DNA of 64,000 nt from positions 7,130,001 to 7,194,000 of the forward strand of contig OX442319.1 of assembly GCA_949358305.1 (NCBI GenBank), given 5' to 3'. Of this stretch, positions 35,246 to 45,717 are shown piece after piece (positions within the stretch are counted from its first letter, which is position 1; the number at the start of each line of letters is the position of its first letter). Both the position numbers and the translations under genes were made by a program. Source of the DNA: Strigamia acuminata. Taxonomy: Eukaryota > Arthropoda > Chilopoda > Geophilomorpha > Linotaeniidae. Below the pieces are notes generated by a model, which was not told where the DNA came from, searched no databases, and saw only the letters and a program-made list of their open reading frames with translations.

Positions 35246-38200
35246 ATGGCAACTCAGACGGGAACGGGTTCCAGACCCACCACTCCGGGTGGAACTCCAA
35301 TCTCTCCGCGAGCTCCTACGCCAGAGCAAATGGACTTGGTGGAGGCTCGCTACAATTCGCTGGTCCAAGCATTGGATCAATTCCTGACGAGGTCGCGTAT
35401 CTTGACCGATCCCGGGGAAGTGGAAGCAGCTCTCTTGTCTGCGGAGCAGCAAGAGCGTCGTCTTTTGAACGATGCGAATACGTTGCAGGCTTATTGGACT
35501 CGTGCAACATATTTGCAAGGAATAGCTCAGATAGAAGAATTGTCTTCTCAGGTAGATCATCTGCGTAACAGACATCAGGTGTCTCAGAGGATGGTCGCTC
35601 ATTGGTCAGCGTCGCAGTTGAACCAAACGATTAATACGAGTGCGTTGTCTGGCTTTCCAGGGGCTGGAACGACGGTTAATACCCGCCGGCCTCCTAATAC
35701 GAAATTGCCTACGCTGCAGACAGTGAAGTTCACTGGAGATGTGGTCAAATTCCGCTCCTTCTTGAGTAGCTTTGACACATCAGTGCACACAAACTCGAAG
35801 TTGTCCGAGACAGAGAAGTTGCAATACTTACAGTCTATGTGTGAAGGTGATGCTGCAACGCTCATCTCTTCCTATCAGTTGGTTGATGGGTCGTATATTC
35901 TTGCTAGAGAAGAGCTCATCCGCAGTTACGGAGGTGATGAGGCTCAAAGAACGGCTCTCATGAAGAGCATAAAAGATATGAAGCCGATTCTTGACGTGCA
36001 TCCTACCAAGGTGCTCAAGTCGCAGCTTGCCCGTGTTTCCACGACAGTTCGCATGCTGGAGCAACTGCAAGTTCCGGTTCAGACTGCGGGGTACGTGCTA
36101 GCTGACGACGTTCTCAGGAAGTTCCCGTATCGAATGGTTCTTCGATATTACGAGGTTAAGGGAACCAAGTCACAGAATTTGGTGAACATGTTGGACTTCT
36201 TTGCGGAAGAACTTAAGATTCTTGAGCGCATTGAAGAGGTTATCGGGTTCACACACCTGCCGTCCTTGAAGCAGGTTTCCGAAAAGGCTGACCGGTCTGA
36301 GAAAGAGCGTAAAGGTGCCATGGCGTCTTTGGTCGCTGCTCAGAGTCCGAAAGGGCCGTTAAGTCCAAGACAGGGGCCAACCAAGCCCGCTTGTCCGTTC
36401 TGTAAGGCTGATCATTTGGCTCAAGATTGTACAAAGGTTGTAGAGGTAGAGGCAAGAACTGAAATAGTTCGCCGTGACAGGCTCTGTTTCAATTGTCTTC
36501 GCAGCGGTCACTCATTCAAGCAGTGTCCGAGTCGTTTTGCCTGCCGTTCGTGCGGTGGTCGTCACCATACCGCAATTTGTCGGGGTGCTAAGGACAAATC
36601 TCCTGTTCTTCAAGACAGACCAAGGGAATTGCAGGTCGTTACGAACGTTACATTGTTCGTTGCTTCATCTTTGCAGCTGATGATCTTTTCAGCAGAACTG
36701 ACCACTAAGTCAGGTGGGTCGCATCGCATTCGAGGCATGCTGGACCCAGGAAGCCATCGCTCATACATTCTGAAGAGCTTGGCCGACCGCATTAAGTTGC
36801 GACGATGTGGTGTCGTGCACGCTTCTACTCAGCGCTTTAATGAGCGTGATCCAGTGCCGACAGATTACGACGTTTTCTCCATACGTCTTAAGTCTCGCCA
36901 TAGCGCGAAAAACATCACAGTGTCCGCTCTGAGTGTGGAACATCTTCCGCAGGTGTCGGGAATCGTTCACGCCGAGACCATTGAGAAGGTCAAAGCCCTA
37001 GGTCTTGAGTTGGCCGAGGACTTACCGTCGACCGCCCAGCACATTGACGTCCTGTTAGGGGTTGATGTTTGGTGGCAGGTCTGTCTAAACGGTCGCAAGC
37101 GACTCGACCAGTCGTCCGGGTTGATTAACACCATATTCGGATGGATTTTGTCGGGTGCAGCTGGATCTGCGGATTTGCTTCTCGATGACACGTCTTCAGT
37201 AGCTTGCTGTGCGACGTGCGACGTTTCTCCTGACAAAGAGCTGGAACGCCTATGGTCACTTGAAGCTGTGGGTATTCGTGCAGGGGAGCGCGATTCTGAT
37301 TTCGTTCGAGATCGATTCGAACAGTCCACTGTTCGCCTCGAAGACGGTCGTTACCAGGTACGCTTACCTTTTAATGAGCATGTTACCGGACTTGAGTCCA
37401 ATTGGGAGCTGGCAGTCACGCAGCTTTCCAATACGCTGAAGCGCATAGATGCGAGTACTGACCACAAGAAACGCTATCATGACGCGATGTGGGCATATGT
37501 TCGCGAGGATCATGCCGAAGTGGTTCCTCCGGCCGAACGTTTCTGGACAGAAGGGGTTTACAATATCCCACATCACCCTGTTATTAAGGAGGACCGTGAG
37601 ACCACGAAGTTCAGGGTCGTTTTTAACGCCTCTTCTTCAAAGAAGGGCGCGCGGTCGCTCAATGACTGTTTATACCCGGGGACGTCTCTCAATCCCGATA
37701 TCATCCGGGTTTTGATTAGGTTTCGTTTGATGTGCATTGCTATCATTGCCGACATCAAACAGGCATTTCTGCAAGTATCGATCGATCCGAAGCATCGCAA
37801 TTTCTTGCGCTTTCTTTGGGTGGCGGATGAATATTTCGCCGACGTGTATTCGTGGCGAAACCTGTGGGACAACTTGGTTGTCCTACGGATGACGGTGGTT
37901 CCGTTCGGTGTAAACTCATCACCATTTTTACTTTGCGCAACGATTCGTGCGCAAGGGCAACTTCATGCTGCCTCACACCCGAAAGAGGCGGATGCTCTCG
38001 ATAAGGGTATCTTCATGGACGACCTTACGTCTGGCGCTGATCGTCCGCCAGCAGCTGTTGCTCATTGTTTGAATTTACGCAATATTCTCGACGACGCAAA
38101 GTTACCACTTGTTAAGTGGGCAGCGTCGAATGGTGAAGTCTTTGGTTCCCTGAAAGAGGAAGGGTTCCATATGAGAGCTGATTCGTTCGAGAATCTCGGT

Positions 38201-39136
38201 GTTATTAAAATGCTGGGCATTCTCTGGGACGTCCAGCAAGACGCGATTCTTTTTCGAGTTCCCGAGTTCGATGAGGTCCCTAGCACTAGGCGGGGAGTCC
38301 TCTCGCTCGTCGCGTCCCTGTTTGACCCGTTAGGTTTCCTGGCCGCGATCGTTTTGCCGATGAAGCTGCTGATGCAGAGCTTCTGGGGCCGAGCTTTCGC
38401 CTGGGACCAGGTGTTACCGGACGACGACCGTGTTCAGGTTGCTCGTTGGTATGCCGACCTTCAACATCTGAAAGAAGTAAAGGTGCAGAGATGGGTGGGC
38501 ACGTATTCTGGTGAAGGTCTAAGTTTAGAAGTGTATTGCGATGCGAGTCCTCGAGCTTATGGATGCGCAGTTTACATTCGGAATTCTTCCGGTGTAAGCA
38601 AGCTTCTCGTCGGAAAGAGCAGGATCGCTCCGTTGGACAAGCTTACGCTCCCGAGACTTGAGCTGACCGCCACGGTGATTGGTGTTCGCATGCTCGAATA
38701 CATTCAGACCGATTTTTTACCTGATTTCCCTATCTCGAGTGTAAGATTTTTTACCGACTCTATGGTCGCATTGGGTTGGATCCGATCAGAAAAGAACCGT
38801 TGGAAACCCTATGTTTCGAATCGAGTAGCCGAGGTCCTCGACAAGTCAAGGGTTGACCAATGGTCTTACGTCCCAACCGCAAAAAATCCTGCCGACATTT
38901 TGACACGTCCTTGCGACGTACCGACCTTGATTTCAAGTCACCTTTGGTGGAATGGTCCAGACCCGAAGGAGTTCGACCAGGTCGACGCCCCTCCGGTGGT
39001 CCTTCCCAAAGAAGAAGAGAAGCTGGTCTCTTCTGCAGTGACGTTGTACGATGACTTTCTCGATCAGTTTTTTAAGCGATTCCGCTCATTCAATCGCTTG
39101 ACTCGCGTACTCGCGTTCATTCGCCGATGGCGCTTT
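35246..39136 (+). CDS. BEL-2 gag-pol polyprotein (Gag, protease, RT, RNase H), interrupted at 3' end
   Basis: Open for about 1297 codons from ATG 35246; the frame then enters the Copia-1 LTR and stops at 39142. Gag resembles BEL-TK Gag (KLPTLQTVKFTGD core). Three zinc knuckles start near C383 (CPFC, CFNC, CRSC). The protease site is at D500 in MLDPGSHRSY, with FGWILSG downstream. Pao-type RT has its first catalytic Asp at D836 (ADIKQAFLQVSI) and the active pair at D925-D926 in IFMDDLTSG. RNase H follows with D1099 (VYCDASPRAYG) and D1171 (FFTDSMVALGWI). The ORF ends in the linker before integrase. There is no internal stop or frameshift, so the element was coding-competent in this part when Copia-1 landed. 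The upstream in-frame codon at 35210 precedes the candidate splice acceptor, so I prefer 35246. Confidence 0.9.
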
Positions 39137-39805
39137 TGTTAGTATTTGGAGCAGACATATGGTCACAGCCAGTTAATCTTGCGTGTTTCTATATTGTAAG
39201 CGGCTCATGTAGCGCGGTGATCGATTGTTGAGTCGTCTGCTCGAAAGAGCTTATCGTTTAGTCTGTTTTGGTGTGTTATCACTTGATAATACATGGCTTT
39301 ATTCTATAATGATACGCGTTTCCGGATTAGCGTATTGATGACATTGTCTTGTATCACATATCGAGTTGTGTAGTATTTCCCATCTCTGTATCTGTATAGC
39401 GTGTCTACGTGGGAATGCACATAATCTATGTTAACAATAACATATGTCTAGTGGTGTATTGTAATTAATTAGTTGGATCTCAAATGGTATGATCTTATGT
39501 TATAAGAAGTGTAATATAACATCGAATATTTATTACAATTATGTATAAGTTGTTTTAGTTATTTCTTAATGGTTATTGTATTATTTTCCAAGTTATAATG
39601 TAGACTTGTCTTGTGTATAACCATTTTATGTCACATGTCAACTGTAGTGACACATGTCACAATATTGAATGATTTGTTCTACCTGTATTGTTTTTGACAC
39701 ACTTGGCTTTGTTTTCTGCCAATAAAGATGGCGGCACGATTTGTGCACTTCACGCACAGCTAGAAAATTGCTTGGGACTCACCTTATTCCGATTATAGGC
39801 CAACA
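39137..39805 (+). repeat. Copia-1 5' LTR, 669 bp
   Basis: Starts TGTTAGTATTTGG and ends GGCCAACA one base before the PBS, giving TG...CA with TGTT/AACA tips. An AATAAA signal at 39721-39726 overlaps AAGATGGCGGC at 39725-39735, a match to the YY1 consensus. Confidence 0.9.
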
Positions 39806-39806
39806 G

Positions 39807-39818
39807 TGGTAGCAGAGG
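39807..39818 (+). other. Copia-1 primer-binding site (initiator tRNA-Met)
   Basis: TGGTAGCAGAGG is complementary to the 3' terminal 12 bases of animal initiator tRNA-Met, the primer commonly used by Copia elements. Confidence 0.85.
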
Positions 39819-41481
39819 CTTGCGTTTGGTGAGTTGCTGTCATCAATAAGCATTTTCTCGGCGAATTTTTCCACGTCGCGGACGGCCACGACGCACGGAA
39901 AACGGGGACGGGACGACACGAGACGTTTCCCGCACGTCGCCGAGCAGAGAAGCCGACGATAGGAGCAGCCAAGCAGTATTTTCGCCAAAATTCGCCTGCG
40001 AATAGCGAATTCCACGTGTTTGATGTTGTAAACACATTTTCGGACGTTTTGGAGCCCAATTGCGTTCGAAAATTGGTGGAAAATTTGACGGAAACCTCTT
40101 TTCTGGATGAAAACGGCGAACCACTTTTTCGGAAATCCAAGATGGCGGCGCCCACGACTGTACGAGTCTGAGGCCGTGTTTGGACTGTTTTCAAGTCGAC
40201 GAGTGGATCCCAGCGCTGGAAATAACAACGTGGGATCACATAAGGAGCCAAGGAAGTTTTTGGAACCGGTTTGGAGTTGAATCGGATTGTTCTTCGTCGG
40301 AAACGAAGCATTTTTCGGCGGCGACGAGTGCAAACATAGTTCGCCAACGTTTAGAGGCTTACCGCACGTATTAAATACGTGCCCACCGATTTGAAGGCGT
40401 TTAGCAAACGTATTTCGGTGGGAAGAGAAGTTTTTCGTGTCCGGGACACGACAAACGAACGGTTGGAACTGGTTATGGAGCGACGAGACACGCTGTGAAC
40501 GAGCGGCGTCGCATTCGACGATAAAGCGTCGAAAACCAGTGAATTTCGATTGGAAATCACGGGAATCAGTGCCTGGAAAGCAGGAAGGATTGCTAAGAGA
40601 CGGTAGGAACACAAAATATAATTTATTTGTTGTATTTTTGCCGATTTTCCACCATGATGTGCGGTGCAGCCAGATCCAAGATGGCGCCGCCCATGCCAAG
40701 CTGGTGAAAAAGGACGAGAATCGTTGCCAACGAGTATTTGGAGCATCTCCATCGTTGGATAACGTCGGGAAGACGTTCTACGGAACAGCGGCTAGTGTTT
40801 CGAGAGGTTTTTGGAATTTTTTTCGGCGAACATTTCGATTTTTGGAGCGATTTTTCGCACGCGACGTGCGAATCGAGATTTTGGAATCACGGATTGGCCC
40901 GTACAGGGTATCTGTGCATCGTTGGACCGGTTAAGTCTTGTACCAGGTGTACAAGTGAATTGCAACGGATTCCAGCGTTAGGAGCGACGTTTCAGCGACG
41001 TCTTCGCGGGATTTGCGACGCAAAAATCCCGCAAATTTCAACGACAACGTGCCAGCATTGTTTTGTTTATTTGGGATTGTCGTGAAACTCTGTTATAGTT
41101 ATTTAAGGTTTTGTTTTGGGGTCCCTTTGTTTGTTCCTTGCCCTTTACTCGGTCGAGTAGCAAGGTCCTATTTCCTCACAGGCTATTTCTGGCCACCAAG
41201 TGTCCCGCGGGCCCAGGAGCACCGGTCGGAACTTGGGAAATACTGTGGTGGAGTTTGTCATCTCACTTAGTGAGATTAGCCCAAGGGAAGTTGTGCATTT
41301 TCTCCTTCATTTTGGTTGGGAAAAATGTTTTTGTGTATTTTCAAAGTGGAAAAGTGTTTCTAGTGAAAGTGCTACGGTTGAATTTGTGGAAATGTGTTTT
41401 GTGCCATCACTAAATTTATTAGTGAGTGTGGTGTGGTTGTGTGGCTCAAGTTTTGTGCACACAGTGTTTTGTGCAACGAAA
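39819..41481 (+). other. Copia-1 leader, structured, no supported gene
   Basis: About 1.66 kb. It contains a second AAGATGGCGGC at 40139-40149 and a related AAGATGGCGCC at 40678-40688. A pair of small hairpins lies at 40901-40917 and 40937-40955. A structured block at 41136-41276 has equivalents in Copia-3 and Copia-4. Sense and antisense ORFs here have no recognisable domain. The frame of the downstream ORF is open back to 41200. Confidence 0.6.
41136..41276 (+). promoter_or_regulatory. Copia-1 copy of shared structured leader RNA
   Basis: Pairings seen: CCTTGC 41136-41141 with GCAAGG 41160-41165, enclosing TACTCG/CGAGTA; CCACCA 41193-41198 with TGGTGG 41246-41251; CCAAGT 41196-41201 with ACTTGG 41231-41236 (these last two overlap and may compete). 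The motif TCCCGCGGGCCCAGG is at 41203-41217. A terminal hairpin ATCTCA/TGAGAT spans 41260-41276. The order matches Copia-3 and Copia-4. Function is unknown; packaging, translation control or dimerisation are possibilities. Confidence 0.55.
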
Positions 41482-44136
41482 ATGTCTGTAACAGACAATG
41501 GGAATGCCTGCAGCAAACAAACAATGGACAATACACACAAAGCTCAATTGAAGACGGAAACACACGAACAAAGTGTCTCTAACGGACAAACAGTGCGTAA
41601 CGCACTTGATGAACAATTGGAGAAGAAAATTGATTCTTTTGAGAAAAAATATTTGAATTTGGATTTGAATGCTGATTTAAATGTGGATAAAATTGCATTA
41701 TTACTAACCCATTTAATTGATAAGAGCGAATTAACAGACAACATAGATACTGTGATAAAGGGCATGGCTAATTTAATCTTAGCAATTAGTAAAATGCGTG
41801 TGCAAGAAGAGAAAGCAAATGGGGTTAGTTATGGCAAAGTGCGGGGCACTAGCAGTTTAAATCAGAGCAATGAAATGGTTGATTCAAATAGAATGTCGGA
41901 TGACTTGAATGATTTGAGCGTAATCTCAAATGGTGATGTAGGAAACATCAAATCCCAACATGGAAACGGGAATTTAGAGTTTTTGGACCAAGTTCAAATG
42001 AAAGCTAGCAATGGAAATAAGAAATTGAATTTCACCACAGTTAAAAGTGGTAAACCCCTCAATTGGAATAAGAAAAATGGGGAAAATAACCAATGTAGGA
42101 TTGGTAACTTAGAATTTTTGAACCGGGTTCGGAATAGAAAGAGAGAGGGGAACCCAAATAGGAGTGATCTTTTAATAGAGATTTCAGGGAAATCTAATAC
42201 GGGTTTGAGTAACCAAAAGTCAAGTATGACAACAGGGATTAAATGGAATGGTCCCCTGAATTCTGGTATTAAAAACCAGAAAAAGAATTATAAAAATGTG
42301 ACAAAGCAGAAAGGAGAGTGTAACAAGGACAGGGTCCTTCCATTCTCATTGTGGCATACCCGGATGGGGTATTCGAATGAAGAGAGTGTTTATGCCATGA
42401 ATGGGTCACAAAGTGTGTTTGGTGTCCGATTAGAAGACACGGGGACCGCCCCTATAACAGGGGATTTTGCAAATACAAATATTTGCCCGACACAAAGAGA
42501 TAACGGCAGGAAAGCTTTAGAAGCTGTGCATTTGAGTGTTTGGAAGGCCCCAACTAAGGAAAAATATCTCATTATAATAGATAATTGTTCTGAATACGCA
42601 TGGTTTAGACCATTAAAGGAAAACAGCATTGTACTGGAATTTCAAGATTGGTTAAATGAAATTAAATGCTTTCCAGGAACTGTGAATAAAATTTATTTAG
42701 GCCCTGGGATGGAATTTTCCACAGAAGAATTGACAGCGTGGGTAGAAGTAATGAAGAATTTCGGGATTACAATTGATAATTTAGATTCTGATAACCCAAT
42801 GGCTGACTCCATCTCCGAGAGGGCTAATGCAGATATTGTAAATGGGGTGGAAAGTTTGATTGTAGAAAATAAATTCCCCAGTAATTTGTGGTTGGAGCTG
42901 GCCAACACAATGGTCTATTTAAGGAATAGAGCCCCCAGGATTAATTTAGACTGGAAAACCCCATACAACGTATTGTATGACCGATGTGTATCGGTACGGC
43001 ATCTCAGATGCGTTGGGTCAAAAGTTAGAGTTTTCCACATTAATGATGGGAAGAGGTGTTCCTGGGTGGGCGCCTTAGTTGGGTATTCGACATTTAATAG
43101 AAAATACCGGGTCTGGGACCCATTGAGAGATAGGATTTTTCAAACGAATAATGTACAAGTAGATGAGTGGAGTTATTGGCACGAGGGGGAAGTTAAACCC
43201 TCTCTGGGAATTTCTAATGTGGGCCAAACTTCAGGTAGTGAAGGAATTGAAATTCCATCGACGGTTGTTGGAGTGCCAACATCTCCTCAGTTTGAAATGC
43301 TTTCCTTATGGCAAGTAGGATCTGAGAATCCCCCATTGTCATTAAGCAAAGAAAGGGAACACTTAGGAAGTGTTGAAAGTGTTAAAAACGAGGGGGAACA
43401 TTTAGGAACATTTACTTCAAGTGATGAAGAGTTTTGTGCGGGACTGGCTTGTGAACAGCAATCTTCCCCTTTGGTGAACACAGTGGAAGATGAAATTTCT
43501 CCATTAATTGAGACAGAGGGGGAGTTTAAAAAGAAACCGGAAAAATTGGAACAAGAAGGGAAATTTAGTGATAGGGTAAATAATTTGCCACTAGGAATTC
43601 CTCCCGAGTTAACACATGAGGAATCTGAGCCAATTGCAAACAAAAGTGAAGGATTAGAACAGTTTGCATTGGATTATGAGCCCAAGTCCGTTGAAGGGAT
43701 TAGGCAGGATCCCATGAAAGTTTGCGATATTTCTTCGACGTCACGGGAAGATGACATTTCCCCAACACCGGTAGAGACACTGATAGGTGTGGGTGAAGAT
43801 AAAGTCTTTAGGACAGAGGGGGAATGCGGAAAGACTAAAAGACGCAAGAAAAGGTGTAGGAAATCCAAGAATGTTGTTTTAATGAAAACAAAGGATGATG
43901 AATATCGTTTGGCGGTTAATGAACCGATATTGGATAATGAAACAACTAAAAATGTTACGTTGATGGAAGCGGATGACATGGAATGTGAATTGATGGCTGG
44001 TGAGCCGGATTGTATTAGTTATGTCCTGACCGAAGGGGATGTGAAATTTGAAGAGCTAAGCGAACGGGACAAACAAACTATAATTGATAAGTTAGGATTC
44101 ACGTGGGACAAAAACTTCATTTACCCCAAATATTAG
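41482..44136 (+). CDS. Copia-1 protein: unknown N-terminus, catalytically dead integrase-like domain, acidic C-terminus
   Basis: Intact 884-residue ORF from ATG 41482 (MSVTDNGN). Residues 1-290 are polar, with a predicted helical stretch and a repeated GNLEFL motif. There is no zinc knuckle, DSG-type protease or recognisable Copia Gag. From W291 (LWHTRMGYSNE) the protein follows the pre-integrase and integrase layout of Copia-4. The three catalytic acidic positions read S352 (VHLSVWKAP, normally HxDVWG), G407 (IYLGPGMEF, normally TDxGGEF) and E446 (ISERANADI, normally AERxNR). Two of three are lost. The downstream integrase C-terminal block (VGYSTFNRKYRVWDP) is conserved. The last 350 residues are acidic with a basic patch KTKRRKKRCRKSK. 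No RT or RNase H is present. The frame stays open over 2.65 kb in a young insertion, so it probably encodes a protein that is used. Its role is unknown; a DNA- or capsid-binding scaffold is one guess. Confidence 0.8.
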   Translation: MSVTDNGNACSKQTMDNTHKAQLKTETHEQSVSNGQTVRNALDEQLEKKIDSFEKKYLNLDLNADLNVDKIALLLTHLIDKSELTDNIDTVIKGMANLILAISKMRVQEEKANGVSYGKVRGTSSLNQSNEMVDSNRMSDDLNDLSVISNGDVGNIKSQHGNGNLEFLDQVQMKASNGNKKLNFTTVKSGKPLNWNKKNGENNQCRIGNLEFLNRVRNRKREGNPNRSDLLIEISGKSNTGLSNQKSSMTTGIKWNGPLNSGIKNQKKNYKNVTKQKGECNKDRVLPFSLWHTRMGYSNEESVYAMNGSQSVFGVRLEDTGTAPITGDFANTNICPTQRDNGRKALEAVHLSVWKAPTKEKYLIIIDNCSEYAWFRPLKENSIVLEFQDWLNEIKCFPGTVNKIYLGPGMEFSTEELTAWVEVMKNFGITIDNLDSDNPMADSISERANADIVNGVESLIVENKFPSNLWLELANTMVYLRNRAPRINLDWKTPYNVLYDRCVSVRHLRCVGSKVRVFHINDGKRCSWVGALVGYSTFNRKYRVWDPLRDRIFQTNNVQVDEWSYWHEGEVKPSLGISNVGQTSGSEGIEIPSTVVGVPTSPQFEMLSLWQVGSENPPLSLSKEREHLGSVESVKNEGEHLGTFTSSDEEFCAGLACEQQSSPLVNTVEDEISPLIETEGEFKKKPEKLEQEGKFSDRVNNLPLGIPPELTHEESEPIANKSEGLEQFALDYEPKSVEGIRQDPMKVCDISSTSREDDISPTPVETLIGVGEDKVFRTEGECGKTKRRKKRCRKSKNVVLMKTKDDEYRLAVNEPILDNETTKNVTLMEADDMECELMAGEPDCISYVLTEGDVKFEELSERDKQTIIDKLGFTWDKNFIYPKY

Positions 44137-44321
44137 AGGGGGAATGAGATTGTACGTTAATTGAACTGGAGTCTTTAACATCAAGTACGTTTTGGTTAGG
44201 AGAGAACAACTTGTAACCCTAGATAAATGCATTTTCGGGGCGCATTTGAAATACTGCGCAGTGATGGGGTTATTGCGTATTCTTCTGTCCGGTTTAGACC
44301 ATATGCTGCTCAGAGGGGGTA
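44137..44321 (+). other. Copia-1 3' untranslated region with polypurine tract
   Basis: CAGAGGGGGTA at 44311-44321 abuts the 3' LTR and is the likely plus-strand primer. A second purine block, AGAGGGGGAATGAGA, follows the stop codon at about 44135-44149 and could act as an additional tract. Confidence 0.75.
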
Positions 44322-44792
44322 TGTTAGTATTTGGAGCAGACATATGGTCACAGCCAGTTAATCTTGCGTGTTTCTATATTGTAAGCGGCTCATGTAGCGC
44401 GGTGATCGATTGTTGAGTCGTCTGCTCGAAAGAGCTTATCGTTTAGTCTGTTTTGGTGTGTTATCACTTGATAATACATGGCTTTATTCTATAATGATAC
44501 GCGTTTCCGGATTAGCGTATTGATGACATTGTCTTGTATCACATATCGAGTTGTGTAGTATTTCCCATCTCTGTATCTGTATAGCGTGTCTACGTGGGAA
44601 TGCACATAATCTATGTTAACAATAACATATGTCTAGTGGTGTATTGTAATTAATTAGTTGGATCTCAAATGGTATGATCTTATGTTATAAGAAGTGTAAT
44701 ATAACATCGAATATTTATTACAATTATGTATAAGTTGTTTTAGTTATTTCTTAATGGTTATTGTATTATTTTCCAAGTTATAATGTAGACTT
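44322..44792 (+). repeat. Copia-1 3' LTR, truncated by Copia-2
   Basis: Matches 39137-39607. The remaining 198 or so bases of this LTR must lie downstream of the nested elements, outside the window. Confidence 0.92.
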
Positions 44793-45651
44793 TGTTACAT
44801 AAAGAGATAATTGTTAGACGTTAAAATCTGATAATTGAATTGTATAACATTGTTTAAATACGAGAATTTAGAGTCTTAAGTCGAAATTGTGAAAGCATAT
44901 TTGTGTCAGTAAATGGTTTGATATATGTTGATCGTTTATTGTATAAACTGGATGAATTTCGGCTTATTTGATGTAAAATGTTATAGTGTTGTTGCTTGTA
45001 TGCGGTACGAGGGCGCCACACGAAATGTGTTAATGTTCTCGTAACGTGTTAGTCTGTGGTGATGATGTCAAAGCAATGACATCATCGTGGTGAGAGATTG
45101 TATCTTTATTTATTATCTTTTTCGTTTTGTCATAAGATTTGTACTGTGTGTAAATTCAATGACGTCACCAGAATAAAAGTCATTCTTTCTGTTTTAGTTT
45201 TCAACCGTGTACGTGTGTTTTTCTTCTGCCAGACACCTCATTATACATTCATGAAAATAGGCCCAGATTGGACCAACTTCACCTATTTTCTAGGCATGGA
45301 AAACTAACAGTTTTGGACATTACATTTAAGATTCAACTACATTTGAACACAGCTTGGATTGTGAAACCCAGACATTGGTTTCACATTGGTTAATATGTGA
45401 TAATATAACATTATCACATGTGAGTACATTTATTTTACAAAACTTTATATTTATTTTCGTTGTATTTCACGTTGAATACACGTCCCGAGGAGCGAACGTT
45501 TCCACAACGCGAACGACGCCGAGCATACGCATCGCCGGAAAGCCTAACGACGCGCCGCCCGACGTTTGACGATTTATTGGATAGGACATTCATATATCGG
45601 GTATTTTATTATTTCCACTGCGTTTATGAATATTTTGGCGAGTGTCCTACA
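44793..45651 (+). repeat. Copia-2 5' LTR, 859 bp
   Basis: Starts TGTTACATAAAGAG and ends GTCCTACA directly against the PBS. It contains GATGATGTCA/TGACATCATC as an inverted repeat (45061-45086), a perfect CRE palindrome TGACGTCA (45160-45167) and AATAAA at 45172-45177. Confidence 0.92.
45061..45177 (+). promoter_or_regulatory. CRE-like cluster and polyadenylation signal in Copia-2 LTR
   Basis: Two TGACATCA/TGATGTCA half-palindromes form an inverted repeat with a 6-base spacer. A full TGACGTCA lies 74 bases downstream, and AATAAA follows at once. bZIP factors of the CREB/ATF family bind this type of site. The same block recurs in the 3' LTR (TGACGTCA at 50987-50994). Regulation by such factors is inferred. 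Confidence 0.55.
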
Positions 45652-45663
45652 TGGTAGCAGAGG
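45652..45663 (+). other. Copia-2 primer-binding site (initiator tRNA-Met)
   Basis: TGGTAGCAGAGG starts immediately after the LTR. The extended sequence TGGTAGCAGAGGGTGGTT has one mismatch to the 18-base complement of initiator tRNA-Met. Only about 54 bases lie between PBS and gag ATG, so the long structured leader of the other Copia elements is missing here. Confidence 0.88.
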
Positions 45664-45717
45664 GTGGTTCTGCTAAAACCCGATATCGACGGAAAATAGC
45701 GACGATACGACGGAAAA

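Larger units (their letters stand above)
33609..39136 (+). mobile_element. BEL-2: BEL/Pao retrotransposon, 5' part, interrupted by Copia-1
   Basis: An LTR of 919 bp, a leader, and a single gag-pol ORF through RNase H. The element is broken at 39136 by the Copia-1 LTR. Integrase and 3' LTR must lie beyond the nested insertions, outside the window. The LTR starts with the same 13 bases as BEL-TK LTRs. Confidence 0.9.
39137..44792 (+). mobile_element. Copia-1: non-autonomous Copia-related LTR element with dead-integrase ORF
   Basis: 5' LTR 39137-39805, initiator-Met PBS 39807-39818, long leader, one ORF, polypurine tract 44311-44321, and a 3' LTR from 44322 cut at 44792 by Copia-2. The 471 bases of 3' LTR present match 39137-39607 without a visible difference, which indicates recent transposition. 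It is inserted into the pol ORF of BEL-2. Confidence 0.9.

Noticed and set aside
39779-40699. Minus-strand ORF of 306 codons in the Copia-1 leader
   Set aside because: It starts inside the leader and ends in the LTR, has no recognisable domain, and overlaps other long open frames in a stop-poor, G+C-richer stretch. Most likely chance.
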